From the NCBI GenBank assembly GCA_035493835.1, contig DATJHO010000015.1, positions 1 to 36,439 of the forward strand: a DNA stretch of 36,439 nt. Direction: 5' to 3'. Made by a program: the position numbers and the translations under genes. A model generated the notes under the pieces. It made no database searches and had not been told where the DNA came from. It was given only the letters and a program-made list of their open reading frames with translations. The DNA is from DASZTU01 sp035493835 (GTDB taxonomy: Bacteria > Pseudomonadota > Alphaproteobacteria > Rhizobiales > Devosiaceae). This document shows positions 1-6,995 of the stretch, piece after piece; positions within the stretch are counted from its first letter, which is position 1, and every line of letters starts with the position of its first letter.

Positions 1-508
1 CGGCGGGCGCGACCCAATGGGTCGGCTGCAGCCCCAAAAGCTTGAGGGTCAGCTTTTCGTGCCCCAGCGGATTGAGGAGGATTGCGATGTCGATCTTGTC
101 CTCGAGCAGGGCCGCCTCAAGCGTAGTGCTGGTCGAAACCACCCATTCGGGCTGCAGCGCCGGGTGGTCTTCCAGCAAGCCGGCCAACAAGGGCGCCAAA
201 CACGTCACCGCAAATCCTTCGGCAAGGCCGACGCGGATCGAGCCGACGATTTCGCGGGCCGAATCGTGATCCTGGATCGCGCGCACCTCGCTCATGATCA
301 CCTTGATGCGCGGCAGCAGGGCACGGCCTTCGGCGGTCATGGCGAGACCATGGCTCGATCGCTCCAGCAGCTCGGCCCCGAGCGCCACACTCAAGTCCTT
401 GAGGCGCAAAGAGATTGTGGGCTGCGAAAGGTTTAGATGCCGCGCCGCCTTCTGCGCCGAACCAAGCTGAACGGTCCAAAAGAAGGCTTCAACCTGGGCC
501 AAGGTCAT
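1..508 (-). CDS. LysR-family transcriptional regulator (C-terminal part outside window)
   Basis: This is the N-terminal 169 residues of a LysR-type regulator; the frame runs off the left edge. The translated start reads MTLAQVEAFFWTVQLGS, followed by the winged helix-turn-helix (about residues 4-62) with the family core AARHLNLSQPTISLRLKDL. The start of the effector-binding domain follows (about residue 88 on, IVGSIRVGLAEGF). ATG at 508 is used here. An in-frame GTG at 514 has better spacing to an AGGAA sequence (8 nt) and would add two residues. The gene diverges from an MFS transporter and an enolase-superfamily enzyme, so it probably controls them in response to their substrate; a LysR-type dyad lies in the shared gap (556-570). 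The ligand cannot be told from this fragment. Confidence 0.93.
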   Translation of the reverse strand, partial: MTLAQVEAFFWTVQLGSAQKAARHLNLSQPTISLRLKDLSVALGAELLERSSHGLAMTAEGRALLPRIKVIMSEVRAIQDHDSAREIVGSIRVGLAEGFAVTCLAPLLAGLLEDHPALQPEWVVSTSTTLEAALLEDKIDIAILLNPLGHEKLTLKLLGLQPTHWVAPA

Positions 509-555
509 TCGCACTTTGGAATTTCCTATACTGGTGCCTTTGAAAAACTCATTTG

Positions 556-570
556 ATTGAAAATGTCAAT
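556..570. promoter_or_regulatory. Candidate LysR-regulator binding box (ATTGA-N5-TCAAT)
   Basis: ATTGAAAATGTCAAT is a dyad with perfect 5-bp arms and fits the T-N11-A consensus of LysR-type operators. It lies between the divergent LysR gene and the MFS gene, 61 bp upstream of the ATG at 631. A second TTGAAAA copy lies 17 bp upstream (540-546 versus 557-563), which could be a half-site for a second dimer. Function is inferred from position and symmetry only. Confidence 0.45.
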
Positions 571-630
571 GTTGCTACGGCGGCGCAAAGCCATACCCAG
601 GCTTTGAATCCGGAGGAGGACCCCCAGAGA

Positions 631-1956
631 ATGGGCGAAAGAACAGACGTCATAAACAAGGCCGCCAAGCGAATCCTGCCCATTCTAATGCTGTGCTACC
701 TCGCGGCATTCCTCGACCGGGTGAATATCGGCTTTGCCGCCCTGACGATGAATCAGGACCTTGGCTTCACCGCCTCGGCGTTCGGATTTGGCGCCGGCAT
801 CTTCTTCCTCGGCTATGTGTTGTGCGAACTGCCGAGCAACCTCATGTTGGCGCGGGTCGGTGCGCGGCGGTGGATCGCGCGCATTCTCTTGACCTGGGGC
901 GTGCTGTCGGCCCTAACCGCCTTCGTCTGGAGCCCGGCCAGCTATTATATCGTGCGCATCCTGCTGGGCGCTTCCGAGGCCGGCTTCTTTCCCGGCATCA
1001 TCTTTTACCTGACCCTCTGGTTCCCGCGCGCCTATCGCGGCCAGATGTTCGGATCCTTCAACGTGGCCGTGCCGCTGGCCTCGGTGTTTGGCGCCCCGAT
1101 TTCGGGCCTGATCCTGCAGAATTTCGATCATCTTGCCGGCCTCCATGGCTGGCAATGGCTATTCCTGATCGAAGGGCTGCCGGCGATCATCATGGGCCTG
1201 GTGGTGCTCTTCGCCCTGCCGGATTCCCCCAAGACGGCGTCGTTCCTCGACGAAGACGAGCGGCAATGGCTGAATCAGCGGCTGGATAGCGAGCGCGAGG
1301 CACAGGAAAAGGTCGAGCACTTCTCCGTCGGCCGGGCGCTGGTGGATCCCCGCGTGCTGCTGACTTGCGTGGTTGCGGTGGGCCTCGTGATCGGCACCAC
1401 CGGGATCGCGATCTGGATGCCGCAATTCGTCAAGCAGATGGGCGGCCTGTCCAATCTGCAGACCGCCTTCGTCGCCGCCATTCCCCCTGCCTTCATGGCG
1501 ATTGCCATGATCGTGGTCGGACGCCATTCGGACAAGACCGGGGAGCGCGTCTGGCATACGGCCGGGCCGTTCCTGGTCAGCGCCGTCGGCTTCCTGCTGG
1601 CCGCTCTTACCAGCAACCCGATAATCGGCCTCATCGGCCTGACGATCGGGGCGGCCGGCATCGGCGGTGCGTCTCCGACCATCTGGATTTTCCCGTCCAC
1701 ACTGCTGACGGGAACCGCCGCTGCCGCCGGCATTGCGCTCATCAACTCGGTCGGCAGCACCGGCGGCTTCTTCGGCCCGGCCATTATCGGCTGGGTGCGG
1801 GACGCGACGGGCGGCTTTTCGGGCGCCCTGGTGTTCCTTGCGGCGGCAATGGCGGTCACCGCTGCCGCCATCTTCCTGTTGGGCTACAGCATGCGTGACC
1901 TGATGGGAGCCAAGCCTTCGACCACGACCACCCTCAAGGAAGTGACGCCATCGTGA
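631..1956 (+). CDS. MFS transporter, anion:cation symporter (ACS) type
   Basis: An inner-membrane major facilitator protein of 441 residues with about 12 hydrophobic segments. It resembles the ACS family that imports sugar acids and other organic anions (tartrate, glucarate, phthalate and similar). Visible marks are the first helix ending LAAFLDRVNIGFAALTMN, typical of this family, and the TM2-3 region ELPSNLMLARVGARRW. ATG 631 was chosen because a strong GGAGGAGGA (612-620) precedes it. An in-frame TTG at 553 would add 26 hydrophilic residues and run through the candidate LysR box. The stop overlaps the start of the next gene by 4 bp, so the two are probably translationally coupled. The likely cargo is the substrate of that enzyme, perhaps an aldonate or aldarate; this is inference from context. 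Confidence 0.9.
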   Translation: MGERTDVINKAAKRILPILMLCYLAAFLDRVNIGFAALTMNQDLGFTASAFGFGAGIFFLGYVLCELPSNLMLARVGARRWIARILLTWGVLSALTAFVWSPASYYIVRILLGASEAGFFPGIIFYLTLWFPRAYRGQMFGSFNVAVPLASVFGAPISGLILQNFDHLAGLHGWQWLFLIEGLPAIIMGLVVLFALPDSPKTASFLDEDERQWLNQRLDSEREAQEKVEHFSVGRALVDPRVLLTCVVAVGLVIGTTGIAIWMPQFVKQMGGLSNLQTAFVAAIPPAFMAIAMIVVGRHSDKTGERVWHTAGPFLVSAVGFLLAALTSNPIIGLIGLTIGAAGIGGASPTIWIFPSTLLTGTAAAAGIALINSVGSTGGFFGPAIIGWVRDATGGFSGALVFLAAAMAVTAAAIFLLGYSMRDLMGAKPSTTTTLKEVTPS

Positions 1957-3086
1957 AGATTTCCGAAATTCGGCTGTATCTGCTCTCGGCGCCGCTGGCC
2001 GAGCCGATCGGCAATGCAATGATCTCCTTTCCCAGCCGCGATACGCTGCTGGTCGAGATCGTGGCAGGCGGGCTCTCCGGTTGGGGAGAGGCCTGGGTCA
2101 AGCCGGCATCGGCGGCGGCCATCATCGAACTGGACCTGGCCCGTCACCTCATCGGCAAGGATCCCACCCATATCGGCGCGCTCTGGCAGGCCATGCGCGA
2201 GTCGAATGAAGGCGATGCCGCCATCGTCTCGATCGCCGCGCTCGACATGGCGCTGCACGATTTGACCGCGCGCGCTTATGGCGTGCCGCTCTCAACGCTG
2301 CTCGGCGGCGCCCGGCGCGACCGGCTGCTGGCCTATGCCAGCGGCCCGTTCTTCAAGCCCGGCGGGCACCCCTATCGCGACTTCGAGCGGGAGATCGACA
2401 GCTATCTGAAGGAAGGCTTCAAGGGGCTGAAGCTGCGCAGCGGCTTCAATCCGGCCGATGACGTCGCCGCGGCGCTGGGCGCCCGCCGGCAGATCGGCAA
2501 GGACGCCGCCCTGATGGTCGACTTCAACCAGTCCTGCACGCCGCGGCGCGCCATCGCCACGGCCGCCTTGATGCAGGAAGCGGCCCCGCTCTGGATCGAA
2601 GAGCCGACGATCCCCTCCGATATCGAAGGCTACCGCCTGGTGGCGCAGCACATCCAACCGATGCTGGCCGGCGGCGAGGGCCTCACCAGCGCGGCACAGT
2701 TCCTGCCCTTCCTCCGGGATGGCCTGATGGATGTGCTGCAACCCGATATCGCCATCTGTGGCGGCTTGAGCGGCATCAAGCACGTGGCCGCGGTGGCCGA
2801 TATCTATGACCGGCCGATCGTTCCGCATGTCTGGGGCAGCACGGTCAACTTCCACGCCGCCCTGCACTTCATTGCCACTTTGCCCGAACATCGGGTGGGT
2901 TCCATTGGGCCCTTCCCCTATCTCGAATACGATGTCGGCCCGCATCCGCTGCTCGAACTGGCCGGGAGACCCGTGGTGAACGCCGACGGCACCGTCTCCG
3001 TCCCGGATGGCGCCGGCCTCGGCATCGAGCTCACTCCCGCCATGCTAGAACCGTTCACGGTCGCGCACCGCACGATCGGGGCCTAA
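1953..3086 (+). CDS. Mandelate racemase/muconate lactonizing enzyme family protein (probable sugar-acid dehydratase or racemase)
   Basis: A 377-residue enolase-superfamily enzyme of the mandelate racemase subgroup. It has an N-terminal capping domain (about 1-125) and a TIM barrel (about 130-350). Visible catalytic set: K160-L-R162 at the end of the second strand, metal ligands D190, E216 (WIEEP) and E242 (AGGEG), the D265/H292 dyad (QPDIAICGG, PHVWGS), and possibly E325. The dyad points to abstraction of a proton alpha to a carboxylate, as in acid-sugar dehydratases or mandelate-type racemases. The second lysine of the usual KxK motif is arginine here. The start is GTG 1953, overlapping the upstream stop (GTGA), with AAGGA in front. 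It forms an operon with the MFS transporter. The substrate cannot be assigned from sequence alone. Confidence 0.9.
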   Translation: MKISEIRLYLLSAPLAEPIGNAMISFPSRDTLLVEIVAGGLSGWGEAWVKPASAAAIIELDLARHLIGKDPTHIGALWQAMRESNEGDAAIVSIAALDMALHDLTARAYGVPLSTLLGGARRDRLLAYASGPFFKPGGHPYRDFEREIDSYLKEGFKGLKLRSGFNPADDVAAALGARRQIGKDAALMVDFNQSCTPRRAIATAALMQEAAPLWIEEPTIPSDIEGYRLVAQHIQPMLAGGEGLTSAAQFLPFLRDGLMDVLQPDIAICGGLSGIKHVAAVADIYDRPIVPHVWGSTVNFHAALHFIATLPEHRVGSIGPFPYLEYDVGPHPLLELAGRPVVNADGTVSVPDGAGLGIELTPAMLEPFTVAHRTIGA

Positions 3087-3108
3087 GCCACGTCATCTGC
3101 GCATGCCT

Positions 3109-3134
3109 CCCTCTCGCCTCAGGGGGCGAGAGGG
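3109..3134. repeat. Perfect 10-bp hairpin at the end of two convergent genes
   Basis: CCCTCTCGCC (3109-3118) and GGCGAGAGGG (3125-3134) form a perfect stem with a 6-nt loop. The stop codon of the minus-strand alpha-glucosidase lies in the loop (3119-3121). The plus-strand enzyme gene stops at 3086. There is no T-tract on either side, so this is more likely an RNA 3'-end protection or REP-type element than a classic intrinsic terminator. It belongs to the same CCCTCTC/GAGAGGG class seen at 4813, 20645-20691 and 22006-22134. Confidence 0.55.
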
Positions 3135-4780
3135 TCACCGGCGAACTTCACCAGTGCCGCGGCCGCTCCCACAGGCTCGGGGATGAAGGCAAAGCCGTTG
3201 GGGCCCAAGGCAAGCTTGTCGCCGCTCAAGCTGGCGCGCTCGGAAACCGCGGCGGGGGCCACGCCATCCCACAGGCCGGTCACGGTGAGGGCTTTGGCCT
3301 CCGGCGACAGATTGAAGACGCAAAGCATGCTGCCCGTCTCCGCCGTGCGCCGAAAAGCGAGGATCGGCTCGGGCAGCTTGAGGAAGGCGATGCCGCCATC
3401 GAGCAGCGCATCATGCTCCTTCCGCCAGGCGATCAGCCGCCGATAAAAGGCCAGCATCGAGGCGTCATCGAGGTTCTGCCCGGCAACGTTCAGCGCCGAT
3501 TGCGGCGGCTTGATCGGCAGCCATGGCTTGCCGGTGGTAAAGCCATTGGGCGAAGGACCGTCCTCCCATGGGATCGGCGTGCGGCAACCGTCGCGGCCCT
3601 TGTATTCGGGCCAGAAGCGGATGCCGGGCGGATCGGTCAGTTCCTCGAACAGCATCTCGGTCTGGGGCAGGCCGAGCTCTTCGCCCTGATAGAGGCAGAC
3701 CGATCCGCGAAGCGAGAGCAGCAGGGCCGCCGCCTCGCGCCCCAGCGCCATCGGGCTCTCCCCATGCGCCGCCCAGCGGCTCACGTGCCGATCGACATCG
3801 TGATTGGAAAAGGTCCAGCACGGCCAGCCGTCGCTGCTGGCGGCAAAGAATGCCTCGATCCTGCCGCGGAACTGAGCAGCGGTGAACTGATTGCCAAGAA
3901 ACTCGAACGAATAGCACATGTGCAGCTTGTCGCCGCCCGAAGCATACTCGGCCATCAGCGCCACGGCCTTGTGACTGTCGCCGACCTCCCCGACCGAGGT
4001 GCTGCCGGGAAATTCGTTCAGCAGTTTCCGGATGCGCTTAAGGAAGGCGACGTTCTCCGGCCGGCTCTTGGAGTATTTGTGCTCCTGCATGTCATAGGGG
4101 TTGATGGCGTAGGGCAGATGCTCCTCGCGCTCCACCGGCGGATTGTCGCGCAAATGCACGTCATGGAAATAATAGTTAACAGTATCGAAACGAAATCCGT
4201 CGACGCCTCGCTCCAGCCAGAAGCGCATGACGTCGAGCACCGCCTCCTGCACTGCCTCGCAATGGAAGTTGAGGTCGGGCTGCGAGGTGAGGAAATTGTG
4301 CAGGTAATACTGGCGCCTGGCCGGATTCCATTCCCAGGCCCGGCCGCCGAACACCGAGGGCCAGTTATTGGGCGGCGTGCCGTCCGGCCTGGGATCGGCC
4401 CAGACATACCAGTCGGCCCGCGAATTAACCCTGGAAACCCGGCTCTCGCGGAACCAGGGGTGCCGGTCCGAAGTGTGGCTAAGGACCTGATCGATAATAA
4501 CCTTCAGCCCCAGCGCGTGGGCCCGGGCGATCAGTTCGTCAAAATCCTCAAGGCTCCCGAACAGCCGGTCGATGTCGGTGTAGTTGGAGACATCGTAGCC
4601 CATATCCTCTTGTGGGCTCTCGAAAATCGGCGACAGCCAGAGCGCATCGACGCCGAGCGAGGCGATGTGGTCGAGCCGCCGCAGCAGCCCCGGCAGATCG
4701 CCGATCCCATCGCCATCGCTGTCCTGAAACGAGCGGGGGTAAACCTGATAGATAACCCCGCCGCGCCACCAAGCCCGCAT
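3119..4780 (-). CDS. aglA: Alpha-glucosidase, glycoside hydrolase family 13
   Basis: A 553-residue GH13 enzyme of the oligo-1,6-glucosidase/alpha-glucosidase type, acting on short alpha-glucosides such as sucrose, maltose, trehalulose or isomaltose. It begins with the typical WWRGGVIYQVYPRSFQDS. The four conserved regions are present: IIDQVLSHTS (about 95-104), GFRFDTVNY with nucleophile D199, SVGEVGD with acid/base E265, and FSNHDVDRH with H327-D328. A C-terminal beta domain follows from about residue 455. No signal peptide is seen, so it is cytoplasmic and must act on imported sugar. In rhizobia, AglA is usually encoded with an aglEFGK importer. Here no such ABC genes are adjacent; a hydroxyacid dehydrogenase and an AEC transporter lie upstream on the same strand. 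Confidence 0.94.
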   Translation of the reverse strand: MRAWWRGGVIYQVYPRSFQDSDGDGIGDLPGLLRRLDHIASLGVDALWLSPIFESPQEDMGYDVSNYTDIDRLFGSLEDFDELIARAHALGLKVIIDQVLSHTSDRHPWFRESRVSRVNSRADWYVWADPRPDGTPPNNWPSVFGGRAWEWNPARRQYYLHNFLTSQPDLNFHCEAVQEAVLDVMRFWLERGVDGFRFDTVNYYFHDVHLRDNPPVEREEHLPYAINPYDMQEHKYSKSRPENVAFLKRIRKLLNEFPGSTSVGEVGDSHKAVALMAEYASGGDKLHMCYSFEFLGNQFTAAQFRGRIEAFFAASSDGWPCWTFSNHDVDRHVSRWAAHGESPMALGREAAALLLSLRGSVCLYQGEELGLPQTEMLFEELTDPPGIRFWPEYKGRDGCRTPIPWEDGPSPNGFTTGKPWLPIKPPQSALNVAGQNLDDASMLAFYRRLIAWRKEHDALLDGGIAFLKLPEPILAFRRTAETGSMLCVFNLSPEAKALTVTGLWDGVAPAAVSERASLSGDKLALGPNGFAFIPEPVGAAAALVKFAGDPLAP

Positions 4781-4812
4781 TCTTGCCTCCTCAACAATTC
4801 GCCAGGAAACCG

Positions 4813-4837
4813 CCCCTCTCCCGCAAGGGGAGAGGGG
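4813..4837. repeat. Intercistronic hairpin (CCCCTCTCCC/GGGAGAGGGG)
   Basis: A perfect 10-bp stem (4813-4822 with 4828-4837) around a 5-nt loop lies between the hydroxyacid dehydrogenase stop (4849) and the alpha-glucosidase start (4780), both on the minus strand. No T-tract follows. It could slow read-through or protect the upstream mRNA end. The same sequence class recurs elsewhere in this window. Confidence 0.55.
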
Positions 4838-4848
4838 AAGAGAATGGA

Positions 4849-5760
4849 TCAGACCACCGGGCTGAGCAGCGGGTCGCCGTTGAAATGGGCTACCAGATTG
4901 GCGACCACCAGCGCCCCCATGCCGTAGCGCGTCTCGGTGGTGGCGCTGCCCTGATGCGGGGAAAGCACAACATTATCGAGCCCGAACAGGGCCTCGGGAG
5001 CATTGGGCTCGTCGGCGAAAACATCGAGCGCCGCGCCGCCCAGCGCCCCGGATTGCAGCATTTCGACCATAGCGTCCTGGTCGACCAGCGAGCCGCGGCC
5101 CATATTGACGAGCCTCCCCTCCGGCCCCAGTGCTTCAAGCACCTCGCGGGAAACGATCTTGTCGGTCGCCTTGCCGCCCGGCGCGATCAGCAGCAGCCAG
5201 TCGACCGCCCGCGCCATCTCGGTGAGGTCTCCGTAATAGACATAGGGCTCGCGCGGCTGCTCATGCCGGCCGTGATAAACGACGCGCATCTTCATGGCCT
5301 GAGCCCGGAGGGCCACCTCCTTGCCGATGCGGCCGAGGCCGAGGATGCCGAGGGCCTTGCCGGTGAGCTCGCTTTGCAGCGGAAAACCGGCCTGGCGCCA
5401 TTTGCCCTCGCGCACGAAGCGATCCGCCTGCGGCAGTTTTCGGGCGAGGGAGATCATCAGACCGATGGTGATCTCGGCCATCGCGTCATTGAGCACGTTG
5501 GGCGTGTTGGTCACGCGAATGTTGCGCGCCCTGGCCGCGGCGGTATCGATGGTGTCGTAGCCGACGCCGAAATTGGAAATAATCTCGAGCTTGGGCAGCC
5601 GGTCCATCAAGGCGGCGTCGACCTTGCCGCCGGCGATGGCGCGAATGCGCGGGCCGACCTCCCGAAGCAAAGCCTCGCTATCCGGCGCCGCGAACAGCTT
5701 GTGCACGGTGAATTTTTCCTCGAGCGCATCGGCGCAGCTCTTGAGGAGGTTCTGGGTCAT
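4849..5760 (-). CDS. D-2-hydroxyacid dehydrogenase (glyoxylate/hydroxypyruvate reductase-like)
   Basis: A 303-residue NAD(P)-dependent D-isomer-specific 2-hydroxyacid dehydrogenase. The substrate-binding half carries SNFGVGYDTID (about 62-72). The cofactor half has the Rossmann loop GLGRIG (141-146). The catalytic triad is visible: R222 (NMGRGSLVDQ), E251 (FADEP) and H269 (LSPHQGSA). The family interconverts 2-oxo acids such as glyoxylate, hydroxypyruvate or phenylpyruvate with D-hydroxyacids. ATG 5760 was chosen because family similarity begins there (MTQNLLKSCADALEE). The frame stays open to 5856, but that extension is basic and unlike the family. The ribosome binding site is weak. It lies 69 bp upstream of the alpha-glucosidase on the same strand. 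The exact substrate is unknown. Confidence 0.9.
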   Translation of the reverse strand: MTQNLLKSCADALEEKFTVHKLFAAPDSEALLREVGPRIRAIAGGKVDAALMDRLPKLEIISNFGVGYDTIDTAAARARNIRVTNTPNVLNDAMAEITIGLMISLARKLPQADRFVREGKWRQAGFPLQSELTGKALGILGLGRIGKEVALRAQAMKMRVVYHGRHEQPREPYVYYGDLTEMARAVDWLLLIAPGGKATDKIVSREVLEALGPEGRLVNMGRGSLVDQDAMVEMLQSGALGGAALDVFADEPNAPEALFGLDNVVLSPHQGSATTETRYGMGALVVANLVAHFNGDPLLSPVV

Positions 5761-5890
5761 CAAGATTTCAGCAGAAATGGCTCGTCTCCCGGCCGTTTTG
5801 GAAAAGCTGCGGTGAGGCTCTTTTCTTAGCCCGGCCCGCCGACGCTGTCGACCCAAGGGGTGGGCTCGATAGTCTAGTGTGCGGCCAATC

Positions 5891-6823
5891 CTAGCCCAGA
5901 AACAACAGCCAGGCCGTGACCGTGACCGCCGAGGCGATGGTGCCGATCAGGAGCGTGTTGGCGGCAACACCAGTGCCACGGTTATAATAGGTCGCAAAAA
6001 CATAGGCGTTGATGCCGCTGGGCATGGCGGCGAGCAGCACGCCATAACGGGCGATGTGCGGGTCCACGTGCAGGATCGGCACCATCAGCACCCAGGCGAT
6101 CAGCGGGTGCAGGATGAGCTTGAAAAAGTTCATCACCAGCGCCTGCAGCCAGCTCTCCGAGAACTTGTACTCGTTGAGCGCGCCGCCGATGCCGAACAGG
6201 GCCGCCGGCGAAACGGCGTTGGCCATCATGACGAGGAATGCGTTGGCGGCCTCGGGCAAGGTGAAATTGGCGAAATTGACGATGACACCGCCCGCGATCC
6301 CCCAGATCAGCGGATTGGAAGCGATTCGCCGGAAGGCTATGACCAGTGTGCGCGCCAGCGAACCGCCATCGCCCTTGACCAACTCCATCGCCAGCATGCC
6401 GCTCGTCAGCAGTATCGAGCCGTGAAAGGCGACGATCGAAAATATCGTCGGCATGGCTGGACCACCGTAGGCGCGCTGAATAATCGGAAAGCCGACCAGC
6501 AATGTGTTGGTGAACATTGCGGCAAAGCCCGAAGAAATCGCGTCCTCGATGCCATTCCGGAACAGCCGCAAGGCGATGAAAGTCCCCGCCGCCAGCGAAA
6601 ACAAGGCGCCAGCATAGAACGGCGCAATGACTGCGATGTTGAACACACTGCGAAAATCGGAGGTCGCCATCGATTCGAACAACAGGCAGGGCGTCGCGAA
6701 GTTGTTGACGAACACGATCAACGCATCGACCCCGCGAATGGGGTAGAATTTGAGGCGCACAGCCAAATACCCGAACACGATCAAAGCAAAAATCGGGATG
6801 ACGACGTTGATGATCGAGAGCAT
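5891..6823 (-). CDS. AEC (auxin efflux carrier) family transporter
   Basis: A 310-residue inner-membrane protein with about ten hydrophobic segments. It starts MLSIINVVIPIFALIVFGYLA and has the family's broken-helix regions (NNFATPCLLF near the N-terminus; AMPSGINAYVFATYYN near the C-terminus). Bacterial AEC proteins export or exchange small organic acids such as malate or malonate. ATG 6823 was chosen because the first membrane helix begins there. The open frame continues upstream to 7159, but that part is hydrophilic and overlaps the start of glpD. Its neighbour, a hydroxyacid dehydrogenase on the same strand 130 bp downstream, suggests a role in moving a hydroxy- or oxo-acid; this is inference. 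It diverges from glpD. Confidence 0.87.
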   Translation of the reverse strand: MLSIINVVIPIFALIVFGYLAVRLKFYPIRGVDALIVFVNNFATPCLLFESMATSDFRSVFNIAVIAPFYAGALFSLAAGTFIALRLFRNGIEDAISSGFAAMFTNTLLVGFPIIQRAYGGPAMPTIFSIVAFHGSILLTSGMLAMELVKGDGGSLARTLVIAFRRIASNPLIWGIAGGVIVNFANFTLPEAANAFLVMMANAVSPAALFGIGGALNEYKFSESWLQALVMNFFKLILHPLIAWVLMVPILHVDPHIARYGVLLAAMPSGINAYVFATYYNRGTGVAANTLLIGTIASAVTVTAWLLFLG

Positions 6824-6995
6824 GAAGCTGGTCGGGTGGGGGAAGGAACATGCGACCTGACACCGTCGGCTCTGCAACGTCAAGCAAGCGATCGGCCGGA
6901 CATGACAAATCGGCAACGATCCGTAAGTCGCGTGGCGGCATGGCGCATTGAATATTGCGGCGGCGGGCGTTACCGAGAACGGGTAGGAGCTCGTG

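Noticed and set aside
553..630. TTG start for the MFS transporter at 553
   Set aside because: No ribosome binding site, a polar extension, and the reading would cover a likely LysR operator. ATG 631 has a strong GGAGGAGGA.
3413..4927. A 504-codon open frame on the plus strand opposite the alpha-glucosidase
   Set aside because: It is an antisense frame of a clear GH13 gene in GC-rich DNA. Its translation is low in hydrophobic order and matches no family, and the minus-strand gene has all catalytic motifs.
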